A DNA stretch of 64,000 bases from Flavobacteriaceae bacterium CG2_30_34_30 (GCA_001873105.1 MNYN01000051.1:17090-81089), one strand, 5' to 3'; positions 17,216 to 26,139 are shown, counted from the first letter of the stretch. The notes: generated by a model from the sequence alone, not told the origin. Translations and numbers: made by a program.

Positions 17216-19153
17216 ATGAAAACACTGTTATTTTTCCCCATTTTTTTTACCACTTTGCTTGGGTTTAGCCAAGATTTTAATAAAGATTTAGACGCCATTA
17301 GTGAATTAGAGGCAAAGTCGGCTCTTTCTATACTAACGAATAAAGTAAATTTAAACACAGGCAATTACGATTTAAAATACCATCGGTTAGAATTTAATGT
17401 TAATCCATCGCAAGCATTTATCTCTGGTGATGTGACTTCCTATTTTATCGCCAAAGAAAACATGAATGAAATCACCTTTGATCTTTCCGACAATATGGTG
17501 GTTTCGCAAGTATCTCAACGAGGTAATTTGCTTTCCTTTGTTCAAAACAGCAATGATGAACTCGTTATTACCTTCCCACAAGTTCAAAACCTAGGAGTTT
17601 TAGATTCCTTAACGATAAGTTATTCCGGCAATCCCATAAGCTCCGGGTTTGGTTCGTTTGAACAAAGCACTCATAATGGTGCACCAATTATTTGGACACT
17701 TTCTGAGCCCTATGGCGCAAAAGGTTGGTGGCCTTGCAAACAGGATTTAAATGATAAAATTGACAGTATAGATGTGTTCATAACCTCACCAAGATTTAAT
17801 GCATTTAACGATGAAAACATAGCAGTTTCTAATGGATTGGAGCAAGGTCAGGTCATTCAAGGAGCCAATAAAACAACACATTTTAAACATCAATATCCTA
17901 TTCCTGCTTATTTAATTGCTATTGCCGTTACAAATTATGCTGTTTATTCTCATCTTGTTGCAAACAACGGAAATCCATTTGATGTGGTAAACTATGTGTA
18001 CCCAGAAAATTTAGCATCTGCACAATCTAGTACACCGGTTACTGTAAATCTTATTAATCTTTATGCCAGTTTGTTTGAACCTTATCCGTATGCAGATGAA
18101 AAATATGGGCATGCCCAATTTGGTTGGGGTGGAGGTATGGAGCACACAACAGTTTCTTTTATGGGAGGATTTAGCCGAGGTTTAATTGCCCATGAGTTAG
18201 CACACCAATGGTTTGGAGATAAAGTAACTTGTGGCAGTTGGAAAGATATTTGGCTAAACGAAGGATTTGCCACGTATTTATCCGGAATGGTAATAGAAAA
18301 TTTTGACGGCAATATACCATTTAGAACATGGAAACAAGACCGAACTGCTTCTATAACCTCAGCGACAGATGGCGCTGTTTATCTTACCGATCAGGACACT
18401 ACTGATGTGAATAGAATATTTAATAGTAGATTGACCTATAATAAAGGAGCTATGGTGCTTCATATGCTTCGAAAAAAACTTGGAGACATCCCCTTTTTTC
18501 AAGGACTAAAAAATTATTTAGCTCACCCCGACCTTTCTTATGGCTATGCAAAAACCGAAGATTTAATCACCATCATGGAAGCAGAATCCGGATTGGATTT
18601 AACCGAGTTTTTTAACGACTGGATTTACAACCAAGGATATCCTACCTATTCTATTTCTTGGAATCAGCCCAATAGCAATTTTATAAACATACAAATAGCT
18701 CAAACGCAAAGCCATCCTTCGGTGGCATTTTTTGAAGCACCGGTTCCCTTGCGACTTTTTGGAACACAAGGAGAGATTTTAAACATAGTGCTCGATAACA
18801 CGGTTAATATGGAAGAGTTTTCAACGGCTATAAATTTTACTGTTCAAGCCATTTTGTTTGACCCCGAAGCCGATTTAATTTCAAAAAACAACCAAGTGAT
18901 TTTAGGCACAAATGATTTTCAACTTGCTCAAAATGTGATAGTTTATCCTAATCCTTCCACAGAAGTGATACATATTCAGCATCCTGAAAACATTTCTTTT
19001 AGCGAAATTCAAATTTTTAATGTTGTAGGGCAAAAGGTCTATCAAAATATGTTTTCTGAAACGGTGGATATTTCCTCTCTGCCTACTGGAGTCCTTTTTG
19101 TTCGGCTTAATTCTGACCAAGGAATAGTTACTAAATTGGTGGTAAAAAAATAA
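17216..19153 (+). CDS. M1-family zinc aminopeptidase with T9SS sorting domain
   Basis: A secreted 645-aa metallopeptidase that removes N-terminal residues from peptides. After a signal peptide (MKTLLFFPIFFTTLLGFSQ) come the M1 beta domain, the substrate motif GGGMEHTTV (GAMEN-like, about residue 305), the zinc motif HELAHQ near 324 and the third ligand in WLNEGFATYLSG. The last ~75 residues form a type A T9SS sorting domain (VIVYPNPSTEVIHI, LPTGVLFVRL, VVKK). It is monocistronic, with 250 bp upstream. It probably feeds peptide utilisation outside the cell. Confidence 0.95.
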   Translation: MKTLLFFPIFFTTLLGFSQDFNKDLDAISELEAKSALSILTNKVNLNTGNYDLKYHRLEFNVNPSQAFISGDVTSYFIAKENMNEITFDLSDNMVVSQVSQRGNLLSFVQNSNDELVITFPQVQNLGVLDSLTISYSGNPISSGFGSFEQSTHNGAPIIWTLSEPYGAKGWWPCKQDLNDKIDSIDVFITSPRFNAFNDENIAVSNGLEQGQVIQGANKTTHFKHQYPIPAYLIAIAVTNYAVYSHLVANNGNPFDVVNYVYPENLASAQSSTPVTVNLINLYASLFEPYPYADEKYGHAQFGWGGGMEHTTVSFMGGFSRGLIAHELAHQWFGDKVTCGSWKDIWLNEGFATYLSGMVIENFDGNIPFRTWKQDRTASITSATDGAVYLTDQDTTDVNRIFNSRLTYNKGAMVLHMLRKKLGDIPFFQGLKNYLAHPDLSYGYAKTEDLITIMEAESGLDLTEFFNDWIYNQGYPTYSISWNQPNSNFINIQIAQTQSHPSVAFFEAPVPLRLFGTQGEILNIVLDNTVNMEEFSTAINFTVQAILFDPEADLISKNNQVILGTNDFQLAQNVIVYPNPSTEVIHIQHPENISFSEIQIFNVVGQKVYQNMFSETVDISSLPTGVLFVRLNSDQGIVTKLVVKK

Positions 19154-19244
19154 GAATCTCTTTATATACATTTACTTACCTAATACTCTTGAGAAAAGAA
19201 AGCGTTTTTGCTCCTTAGTAAGGATTATTTTCCCGGAGTTTTCT

Positions 19245-19276
19245 TTGGCTATGCTATTTTTAATTGCGTATTTTTG
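19245..19276 (+). promoter_or_regulatory. Promoter of the OsmC-family gene
   Basis: TTG (19245-19247), a 21-bp spacer and TATTTTTG (19269-19276) fit the Bacteroidota sigma-A consensus; the start codon is 28 nt downstream. Confidence 0.55.
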
Positions 19277-19303
19277 AGAAAACAAGCCCTAAAAGCCTAA
19301 AAT

Positions 19304-19720
19304 ATGGATCACATAGTCACCACCCAATGGAAACAAAATTTACAATTTGAATCAGACAACCCTTCTGGGCACTCTGTTATTTTGGATACTTCTGCCGAAA
19401 ATGGGGGGAATGGCAGCGGACTTTCTCCGAAAGCGATGATGTTATCCTCCTTAGCAGGTTGCTCCGGATTAGATGTTATTTCTGTTTTAAACAAAATGAA
19501 AGTCACTCTTGACGACTTTAAAATAATTGTCACAGGCAAACTCACCGAGGAACATCCTAAATATTACCATAGTGTTACCGTAGCGTATCATTTTTATGGA
19601 AGCAATTTAGAGAAAGAAAAAATAAAAAAAGCAGTAGATTTATCTATAGAAAAATATTGTGGCGTCATGGAAATGTTTAGAAAATTTGCAACAGTAAACA
19701 TCGAAATGCATTATAATTAA
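19304..19720 (+). CDS. OsmC/Ohr-family protein (YhfA-like)
   Basis: A 138-aa member of the OsmC thiol-peroxidase-like fold. The two conserved cysteines are visible in LAGCSGLDVISVL (about residue 54) and EKYCGVMEMF (about 121), positioned as in OsmC and Ohr, which reduce organic hydroperoxides through a Cys pair. The sequence resembles the YhfA-like subgroup, whose substrate is not well defined. The gene has its own promoter and is followed by recJ about 138 bp downstream. Confidence 0.85.
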   Translation: MDHIVTTQWKQNLQFESDNPSGHSVILDTSAENGGNGSGLSPKAMMLSSLAGCSGLDVISVLNKMKVTLDDFKIIVTGKLTEEHPKYYHSVTVAYHFYGSNLEKEKIKKAVDLSIEKYCGVMEMFRKFATVNIEMHYN

Positions 19721-19857
19721 AATAAAAAAACTTTGAAAAGCGCTACTAGAAATCTATTTTGACATTGAATTTTAAAAACGTACTTTAATTTTCCTAAAAA
19801 CCAATAAAACGAATATTTAATAAATCCAAAATCTAACATCTGACATCAAAAATCATT

Positions 19858-21549
19858 ATGCGTTGGACTCTAAAACCAAAACCGGAAGAAAATAAAGTGA
19901 TCCAACTCGCTAAAGACCTTGGCGTGGAGGAATCCATTGCATTTCTATTAGTTCAAAGAGGAATTGAAACTTATGAAGATGCAAAACTGTTTTTTCGTCC
20001 TTCCTTGGACCAACTTCATGACCCTTTTTTGATGAAAGATATGGATTTAGCAGTTGCACGCATTGTAAAGGCGATTGCTAACGAGGAAAACATCTTAGTA
20101 TTTGGCGATTATGATGTAGATGGCACCTCAGCCGTAGCACTTATGTCCTCTTTTTTACTTTCCTATTACCCTAATATAGCAACCTACATTCCTGACCGGT
20201 ATGACGAAGGATATGGCATTTCCTTTAAAGGAATAGATTTTGCCCAAGACAATAATTTTTCCTTAATCATTGCCTTAGATTGTGGTATCAAAGCCATTGA
20301 AAAAGTAGCCTACGCTAATGAAAAAGACATTGATTTTATTATCTGCGATCACCACCGACCCGGCGACCAGCTCCCAAAAGCCGTTGCCGTTTTAGACCCA
20401 AAAAGAGACGATTGCAACTATCCGTATGATGAACTTTGCGGCTGTGGCGTTGGGTTTAAGCTCATTCAGGCACTGGCTGGCAAAAGAGGGTTGCATATAG
20501 AAGATTTGCTATTGTATTTAGATTTGGTGGCTACAGCCATAGGAGCAGATATAGTTCCGATTACTGGCGAAAACAGGGTGTTAGCCTATTTTGGGTTGCA
20601 GGTAATTAATTCTAATCCTAGAGCCGGGTTTCAAGCCATCATTCAAAACCTGAAAAAGGAAAAACTGTGTATAAACGATGTAGTTTTTATCATAGCTCCC
20701 CGCATCAATGCCGCCGGAAGAATGAAACACGGGCAACATGCGGTAGATTTAATGACAGAAATTAATGTAGAACAAGCTGTTTTATATGCAAAAGAAATAG
20801 AAGAATTTAATACAGATCGAAGGAGCGCCGATCAAGATATAACGCTTCAAGCACTTGAATTAATAAAAACCAATGGAGAGGAAAACCGATTTACTACCGT
20901 TGTTTATCAAGAAGACTGGCACAAAGGAGTTATAGGAATAGTAGCCTCCAGACTTACGGAAACCTACTATCGGCCAACCTTAGTGTTTACAAAAAGCGGT
21001 GAAAAACTTGCCGCAAGTGCCCGTTCCGTAAAACATTTTGATGTGTATAACGCCATTGAAGCCTGTGAAGATTGTCTGGAACAATTTGGCGGGCATAAAT
21101 ATGCGGCGGGATTAACTTTACTGCCAGAACAATTTGAAGCGTTTAAACAAAAATTTGAAGAAGTAGTTGCCGCAACAATCGACAAAAAACTTTTAACGCC
21201 TGAGATTTCTATAGACATGGAAATTGATTTACACCAAATTACACCCAAATTTTATCGCGTTTTAAAACAATTTGGCCCCTTTGGTCCCGGAAACATGACC
21301 CCGGTATTTTTAACCCAAAACCTAAAAGATACCGGTTGGGGAAAACAAGTAGGCACAGAAAGCAACCATCTTAGAGTTACATTGCAACAAAACAACACCA
21401 ATACATTTGTGGGTATTGGTTTTGGAATGGGCGATAAATTTGAACTAATCCAAGACAAAAAACTCTTTAAAGCGGTATATTCACTTGATGAAAACGAATG
21501 GAATGGAACTACAACGATACAGTTGCGGTTAAGGGATTTGAAGGAGTGA
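19858..21549 (+). CDS. recJ: Single-stranded-DNA-specific 5'-3' exonuclease RecJ
   Basis: Degrades 5' single-stranded DNA in recombination and mismatch repair. DHH-superfamily motifs are in order: VFGDYDVDGTSAVALM (about residue 82), LDCGIKA, IICDHHRPGDQLP (about 162), and the DHHA1 part with APRINAAGRMKHG and FGGHKYAAGLTL (about 410). The length of 563 aa is normal. The start ATG at 19858 is preceded by an AT-rich leader without a Shine-Dalgarno. With the AddAB-like genes in this window, it forms part of the recombination set. Confidence 0.96.
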   Translation: MRWTLKPKPEENKVIQLAKDLGVEESIAFLLVQRGIETYEDAKLFFRPSLDQLHDPFLMKDMDLAVARIVKAIANEENILVFGDYDVDGTSAVALMSSFLLSYYPNIATYIPDRYDEGYGISFKGIDFAQDNNFSLIIALDCGIKAIEKVAYANEKDIDFIICDHHRPGDQLPKAVAVLDPKRDDCNYPYDELCGCGVGFKLIQALAGKRGLHIEDLLLYLDLVATAIGADIVPITGENRVLAYFGLQVINSNPRAGFQAIIQNLKKEKLCINDVVFIIAPRINAAGRMKHGQHAVDLMTEINVEQAVLYAKEIEEFNTDRRSADQDITLQALELIKTNGEENRFTTVVYQEDWHKGVIGIVASRLTETYYRPTLVFTKSGEKLAASARSVKHFDVYNAIEACEDCLEQFGGHKYAAGLTLLPEQFEAFKQKFEEVVAATIDKKLLTPEISIDMEIDLHQITPKFYRVLKQFGPFGPGNMTPVFLTQNLKDTGWGKQVGTESNHLRVTLQQNNTNTFVGIGFGMGDKFELIQDKKLFKAVYSLDENEWNGTTTIQLRLRDLKE

Positions 21550-21744
21550 AAATATATAGCCTATTAAAGTATGGAATAGTTTTAATTGGCGTAAAGAGCT
21601 ATTGAAAGGAAGGATTGCGAACCGTCGAATACGAGGTTTGTATCCCGAGGCTTCGGGAGTGTCGTGAGACCTGCCTGCCAATAGTTAGAAGCGAACTCCG
21701 CACCTAATCAGGGGCGGAGTCATCCACTTGATGTGTGCAACCAT
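21550..21744. other. GC-enriched, hairpin-rich block downstream of recJ
   Basis: No ORF. The 21600-21735 stretch is clearly richer in GC than its flanks. It contains two tight stems: TCCCGA (21643-21648) with TCGGGA (21653-21658), loop GGCT; and ACTCCGC (21695-21701) with GCGGAGT (21714-21720). A TTTAATTGGC-[AG]TAAAG string near 21580 also appears near 280 after the first tRNA. It looks like a structured RNA or a remnant of a repeat element; I cannot name it. Confidence 0.4.
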
Positions 21745-22509
21745 TTATTTATTTAATATTAATTTTTTAGTTATTACTCTTCCATCCTCAAACTGAATTT
21801 GCAAAAAATACAATCCGTTTTTTTTGTTTAACAAACTTAGGGTTTGCTGCTGTTTTGCTTCAGTTAAGTTTTCAATATAAACGGTGCGCCCGTTTATGTC
21901 AACTAAAGTTATATTAATCATTTTTTTACCAATAGAGTTTAGTTCCACAGACCCTGTTGATGGATTTGGAAGCATAATGAAATTTAATTTTACATAATCC
22001 CTAACGGATAAAATAACATTGTTGTAATATGCTTGATTTCCTTCTGAATTTGTAAATATGAGAGACGTTGTGTTATTTGTTTGATTAACTATGGAATAAA
22101 TATACGGGTTGAAAGGTAAATCCGATATAGGTTCATTCAATACAAAAAAATACAAATCTTGATATATACTATTTTCATTTAAACTACAACCGCCTAAAGT
22201 AAATCCAGCCGGACTCATTTCAAATTGGTCTGAACCAATAAACATAACTGTTGAATTCATTTGATCGCAAACGGTGGTTACCAATTGGTTAGGTTCAAAA
22301 AAATCCAGAGCGATGTAGTTCACCTCATCGTTTGAAGGAGGAAAGTGCTCGACACTATCTATCACAAGTTTTTCAAGATACCATGTATTTTCAAAAAGTT
22401 GCGGGTCTTGTGCGTAAAGGCTGGATGATTGCGGATTTAGGATTGTATATTGCAGATTAAGAGTAAATAGCAACACCAGTACCAATTTTATATTTAAAAA
22501 AGTTTTCAT
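21745..22509 (-). CDS. Secreted lipocalin-like protein with T9SS sorting domain
   Basis: A 254-aa protein with an N-terminal signal segment, a beta-rich middle beginning LFENTWYLEKLVIDS (the W-L start typical of flavobacterial lipocalin-like/META-type secreted proteins), two cysteines (TTVCDQM and LGGCSLN) that could form a disulfide, and a C-terminal type A T9SS sorting domain (MLPNPSTGSVEL, NGLYFLQI, KKLILNK). No enzymatic residues stand out. A paralogue, interrupted by a stop codon, lies at 40936-41649. Function unknown. Confidence 0.8.
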   Translation of the reverse strand: MKTFLNIKLVLVLLFTLNLQYTILNPQSSSLYAQDPQLFENTWYLEKLVIDSVEHFPPSNDEVNYIALDFFEPNQLVTTVCDQMNSTVMFIGSDQFEMSPAGFTLGGCSLNENSIYQDLYFFVLNEPISDLPFNPYIYSIVNQTNNTTSLIFTNSEGNQAYYNNVILSVRDYVKLNFIMLPNPSTGSVELNSIGKKMINITLVDINGRTVYIENLTEAKQQQTLSLLNKKNGLYFLQIQFEDGRVITKKLILNK

Positions 22510-22523
22510 AATTAAATGTTTTT

Positions 22524-22759
22524 TTAGGAAGCAAACTCTTTTTCATTACTGTTGGAGATGTTATTTTCTTTCCAGTTTGGATGCATCATTACAAAAGCCT
22601 TAACGGCATTATTAAATTCTTTCATCACCTCAACGGTGATATTTTTTTAGTAACATCATTTTGTACCGTTCTTTGTAACTTATGGGGATACTCTTTTATA
22701 GTTTTATCATTTAACTTAGGGTTTATAACTGACTTTAATTTTATACAAAATTTTTGAAT
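22524..22759 (-). pseudogene. Decayed coding fragment in two frames
   Basis: On the minus strand one open segment (22625-22759, no start codon) reads NPKLNDKTIKEYPHKLQR-type sequence. It ends at a stop exactly where another frame opens with ATG (22625) and reads MKEFNNAVKAFVMMHPNWKE to a stop at 22524. Both halves look like real coding sequence, so a short gene broken by a frameshift is likely. The family is not recognised. Confidence 0.35.
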
Positions 22760-22795
22760 TTAGCACTTATTTCGATATTGTGGTTATGTTCACTG

Positions 22796-23197
22796 TTACT
22801 TTCCTTTAAACCGTTTGTATTTACCTATACACGCTTCAACGCAACCTTCGGCCCAAAGCAATAAATAATCACCATCATATTCTATTTTATGATATCCTTG
22901 AAATTGATTGTTTTCACAATTGAATGAGATTAATAAATTATACTCTAAATTGTCTTCAACAGAATAACTGCCATTACAATTAAATAGATTACTTTCTAGG
23001 GTGTTATCCTCATTGAATTGATAAAAATAACCATTATCAATAATTTCCCATGTTCCTTCAGCACCCTCACTACTATACCATTCAATCAGTTGCCATTTGC
23101 CTATAAGTGTATTTTCTGAATTTTCATTGACATCAGAGGTAGTACAGGATAGTTGCATTCCAATAAAAGTGATTAAGATAAAATAAACTGTTTTCAT
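22796..23197 (-). CDS. Lipocalin-like lipoprotein
   Basis: A 133-aa lipoprotein: the signal ends in MQLSCTTS with the lipobox Cys at about 18. The mature part starts LIGKWQLIEWYSSEG, the GxW-type opening of the lipocalin-like (DUF4923-like) beta-barrels common in Bacteroidota. Four later cysteines (NCNGSY, SFNCEN, EGCVEACIG) suggest disulfides. It is expected to be anchored in the outer membrane or periplasm. The remnant gene at 23210 lies 12 bp upstream on the same strand. Ligand unknown. Confidence 0.72.
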   Translation of the reverse strand: MKTVYFILITFIGMQLSCTTSDVNENSENTLIGKWQLIEWYSSEGAEGTWEIIDNGYFYQFNEDNTLESNLFNCNGSYSVEDNLEYNLLISFNCENNQFQGYHKIEYDGDYLLLWAEGCVEACIGKYKRFKGK

Positions 23198-23209
23198 AAT
23201 TATACGTTT

Positions 23210-23644
23210 TTAGTGTTGAACAAGTAATTGCATTTGAATGATTTCTGTGCCATTATAAAAGTGCAGAAAATAAATACCGTTTGGCAAATCTATGGTGCTT
23301 ATTGTTTTTTCAGCATTTTGTGATTCTCCATAATACATAAGATTAGAACACATATCATAAATATAGATATAATAGGTGCCTTCAGGATATTGACTAAAGT
23401 CTAGTGAAAATTTATCATCCGCTGCATTTGGATAGGGTACAACAATAGGCAATGGTCCTGAACCACCGCCATTAGTATCGTGACTCACGGGGATGTATTG
23501 AACGCCACCAACTCCACATTTATTAACCCCCATCACTTGCACATAACCACTATGTTCTCCATAACCTGTAAATACGTGAGAGTTAAAGCGAGTGTTGTTG
23601 GGTCACAATTGCGCTTGGATGCGCTTGGATGCTTGATATTTCAT
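23210..23644 (-). pseudogene. 5'-truncated T9SS-substrate gene with in-frame TGA
   Basis: The ORF track shows 110 aa from a GTG at 23542, but the same frame stays open upstream to a TGA at 23603-23605, and beyond that to an ATG at 23642-23644. The continuous reading is MKYQASKRIQAQL, stop, PNNTRFNSHVFTGYGEHSG and so on. The N-terminus is not a signal peptide, whereas the C-terminal ~70 residues are a T9SS-type sorting domain (PYPNAADDKFSL, LPNGIYFLHF). A 10-bp tandem duplication, GCGCTTGGAT twice (23611-23630), lies in the start region. The 3' end of a larger secreted protein gene, cut and joined to foreign 5' sequence, is the best reading. Confidence 0.6.
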
Positions 23645-23803
23645 AATCTTTAAATAAATTGTATTTAAACTTAAAAAAAATAGTATAAATAACATTATTT
23701 TAACATAAAATTTTACTTAACTAAGTTCAAACAATAAGGGCAACAGATAACAAATATCGGAAAGCTAATATGACTCTATAGCGTAGGTATAAAAATTATA
23801 ATT

Positions 23804-23811
23804 TATATTTG
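23804..23811 (+). promoter_or_regulatory. -7 box of the toxin-antitoxin pair
   Basis: TATATTTG matches TAnnTTTG, 16-25 nt upstream of the two possible antitoxin starts. No clear TTG is visible at -33. Confidence 0.4.
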
Positions 23812-23835
23812 TTATTATAAAATGCAATGATTATG

Positions 23836-24069
23836 AACTTAGAAGCAGATTTAAAGTGGATACATCAGGAATTGGATAAGGTAAAAGACCCTGCGTTTAT
23901 TGAAGCGATAAAAAACATGTTCAAATACCGAAGCCATGTGTCAACAGAACGCATCAGTTTGGAGCAATACAATGATGAGATAGATGCCTCTATTGCACAA
24001 ATAGAAACCGGGAAGACTTACACACATCAGGAAATGGATGACCGCATCAAACAATGGGCAAAACAATAA
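23836..24069 (+). CDS. Antitoxin of a ParE-type toxin-antitoxin module
   Basis: A 77-aa protein (from ATG 23836; the track uses ATG 23827, three codons earlier) with the character of small type II antitoxins: charged, helical, with an N-terminal region FIEAIKNMFKYR and a C-terminal toxin-binding part ISLEQYNDEIDASIAQIETGKTYTHQEM. The ISLEQYNxEI..A..xIxxGxxxxHxEM pattern is common in antitoxins paired with RelE/ParE toxins in Bacteroidota. Its 3' end overlaps the toxin gene by 16 bp, the usual coupling. Autoregulation is expected from the family, not shown here. Confidence 0.82.
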   Translation, partial: NLEADLKWIHQELDKVKDPAFIEAIKNMFKYRSHVSTERISLEQYNDEIDASIAQIETGKTYTHQEMDDRIKQWAKQ

Positions 24070-24356
24070 TCTGGACACACCAAGCAGACGCAGATCTCAA
24101 TGAAGCTTTTTTAGATTTATTAGACCAAAGCCAGTCTATTAAAACAACCATCCGAATTATTGCAGAAATCTTCCAATCCACGGCTATTTTAGCAACCAAT
24201 TCTGAAATCTATAAGTTAGACACACTTAAGAATAACAACAAGGGTAATATAAGAACTTACGAAAAACACACTTACAGAATATCCTACCTTGTCGACGAAA
24301 AACACGTTTATATCATTCGTGTACGTTATGCAAGAAAAGAACCCTTAGAATATTGA
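24054..24356 (+). CDS. RelE/ParE-family toxin
   Basis: A 100-aa basic protein with the RelE/ParE-fold pattern: N-terminal IIWTHQADADLNEAF (WT..A..DL), a central helix pair, and the C-terminal strands RTYEKHTYRISYLVDEKHVYIIRVRYARKEP. ParE types poison gyrase and RelE types cleave mRNA; the sequence is nearer ParE-like plasmid-stabilisation proteins, but the target cannot be decided. It overlaps its antitoxin gene by 16 bp and lies in the accessory patch between recJ and lpxH, consistent with horizontal transfer. Confidence 0.85.
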   Translation: MGKTIIWTHQADADLNEAFLDLLDQSQSIKTTIRIIAEIFQSTAILATNSEIYKLDTLKNNNKGNIRTYEKHTYRISYLVDEKHVYIIRVRYARKEPLEY

Positions 24357-24388
24357 TTAAACAACATTGTTCTCACTCCCCTGAGTTT

Positions 24389-24799
24389 ATGAAAAGAACC
24401 CTATTTTTTGCAGTTTTAATTTTTTTGATTTCCTGCAACAATAATTTTGTTTATTACTCAGATACTTTTCACAAAGAAAGTTATCAAATTATTGAGATAG
24501 CTTTATTGGAATCAAGATCTTTAGAATATGACAATAGGCCTATTGAAGTTAGTGGTTATTTACACATGGATATTGAAAATTTGTATATTTACATAAACGA
24601 TAAAAATAAAATATGGTTAGATTTTAATTTTTTTGAACCACTCAAAAACGATAAAAATGATGTTTTAAATGGGAAAAAATTAATGTCTTTAAAAGGAAGA
24701 GAAATTAAAGTTAGGGGTATTTATAAACAAAATAAAAAAGGTCATTTAGCAGTTTATAAAGGCGGCATTACCAATATTACTTTACTTGAAAGTCTGTAA
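24389..24799 (+). CDS. Small lipoprotein of unknown function
   Basis: A 136-aa protein with a lipoprotein signal (LIFLISCNNN, Cys about 16). The mature part is beta-rich and contains IEVSGYLHMDIENLYIYIN and LKGREIKVRGIY, an arrangement that resembles small OB-fold-like domains, though I do not assign a family. The track start at 24353 is replaced by ATG 24389, which directly opens the signal peptide. It follows the toxin gene by 32 bp on the same strand and may be cotranscribed with it. Confidence 0.65.
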   Translation: MKRTLFFAVLIFLISCNNNFVYYSDTFHKESYQIIEIALLESRSLEYDNRPIEVSGYLHMDIENLYIYINDKNKIWLDFNFFEPLKNDKNDVLNGKKLMSLKGREIKVRGIYKQNKKGHLAVYKGGITNITLLESL

Positions 24800-24861
24800 T
24801 AAATATTTTTTTCTTTACTGCAGAATTTTATTGAATTTTGAAGGGGTTTTTGGAGAAAAAA

Positions 24862-25641
24862 TTAATTAATTTTCTTTAGAACAGCCGGCTCGAAAGTTTT
24901 CAGTTCAAACGTATTTCCATCAAACACCCCATAAGTAAAATGGGTAATCCAATCGCCTAGGTTGATATAACTGGAGTTTTCACTCACCTTGATTTCCATC
25001 GGAAAGTGGCGATGACCAAAGATAAAGTAGTCGTAATGCTTTGTTTCTAATTTTCGCTTGGCATACATGGCTAGCCATTCATTTTCTTCTCCTAGAAATT
25101 CTTTGTCTTCTTCTCCGGAGATTAACTTATTTTTTACCGATAGGTGTTTTGCAATTGCCACGGCAATATCAGGATGTGTCCATTTAAAAAGCCACTGAAA
25201 AACAGGATTTTTAAACACTTTTTTCATTCGTTTAAACCCTTTGTCGTTGGGTCCTAATCCATCGCCATGCCCTATAAAAAAGGTTTTTCCGTGAAGTACA
25301 AATTCTTTAGGCTCATGAAACACCTGAATTTGGAGTTCTTTTTCAAAATAATCACGCATCCACAAATCGTGGTTTCCCACAAAAAAATAAATGGGAATAC
25401 CGCTGTCACTTAGCTCAGCAAGTTTGCCAAGCACCCTTACAAATCCCTTAGGCACAACATGCTTGTATTCAAACCAAAAATCAAATAAATCGCCCAATAA
25501 AAAAACCGCCGCGGCATCTTCTTTAATAGTATCCAGCCATTGCACAAAAAGTTTTTCACGAGGAAGACTTTCTGACGCGTTTGGCGCGCCTAGATGGTTG
25601 TCACTTGAAAAATATATTTTTTTGTCTTTGGGAATGTTCAT
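24862..25641 (-). CDS. lpxH: UDP-2,3-diacylglucosamine diphosphatase (LpxH-type)
   Basis: Hydrolyses UDP-2,3-diacylglucosamine to lipid X in lipid A synthesis, at the inner face of the inner membrane. Calcineurin-type metal motifs are visible: SSDNHLGAP (start), GDLFDFWFEY (about residue 50), FVGNHDLWMRDYF (about 88), IGHGDGLG (about 123) and FGHRHFPM (about 208). The 259 aa fits the longer Bacteroidota form. It follows queD on the same strand by about 45 bp. Confidence 0.9.
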   Translation of the reverse strand: MNIPKDKKIYFSSDNHLGAPNASESLPREKLFVQWLDTIKEDAAAVFLLGDLFDFWFEYKHVVPKGFVRVLGKLAELSDSGIPIYFFVGNHDLWMRDYFEKELQIQVFHEPKEFVLHGKTFFIGHGDGLGPNDKGFKRMKKVFKNPVFQWLFKWTHPDIAVAIAKHLSVKNKLISGEEDKEFLGEENEWLAMYAKRKLETKHYDYFIFGHRHFPMEIKVSENSSYINLGDWITHFTYGVFDGNTFELKTFEPAVLKKIN

Positions 25642-25686
25642 TAATTTTCAATAATGTGTAAATATAAAGAAAAGTTTGTCGTTGTG

Positions 25687-26139
25687 CTATGCATTATCAG
25701 AAGCATACCACTCAGCAAACGAGGTTTCGGTTTCTTGTAATTTTAAGGAATGCAATAGAATGTTTTCAGGCAATCGGGCTTTAATTTTACTTGCAAAATC
25801 GACAACCATATTTTCACTGGTGGGTTGGTAATTTACTAAAATTACGTTGTGATTTCTCTTCGATAGTTCGTTAGCAAGTTCAATGTGTGGGGTATTTTTA
25901 TTAAAAACAGTGGCGTGGTCAAATTTATCTACAATTTCTTCTTTCACTATTTTTTTTAAATCGCCAAAATCAATTACCATTCCTAATTTTACATTTTTTG
26001 TGTCTGTTATTGGTTTGCCAATTACGGTTACCGAAAATTTATAGCTATGCCCATGCACATTTTGGCATTTGCCGTCATAGCCATATAATGCGTGGCCGGT
26101 TTCAAAAGTGAATAGTTTGGTGATGCGAACGTTACTCAT
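25687..26139 (-). CDS. queD: 6-carboxytetrahydropterin synthase (6-pyruvoyl-tetrahydropterin synthase family)
   Basis: Converts dihydroneopterin triphosphate to 6-carboxytetrahydropterin for queuosine synthesis. The zinc histidines and catalytic cysteine appear in FETGHALYGYDGKCQNVHGHSYKF (quoted here with H ligands and Cys about 29), with VIDFGDLKKIV and FDHATVFN following. At 150 aa it is family-sized. ATG 26139 (MSNVRITK) is preferred to the track start at 26160. It sits between the MATE exporter and lpxH in a minus-strand run. Confidence 0.88.
   Translation of the reverse strand: MSNVRITKLFTFETGHALYGYDGKCQNVHGHSYKFSVTVIGKPITDTKNVKLGMVIDFGDLKKIVKEEIVDKFDHATVFNKNTPHIELANELSKRNHNVILVNYQPTSENMVVDFASKIKARLPENILLHSLKLQETETSFAEWYASDNA

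Noticed and set aside
23804-24356. Toxin-antitoxin pair as part of a defence island
   Set aside because: No restriction, nuclease or other defence gene is nearby; neighbours are secreted-protein remnants and lipid A synthesis.
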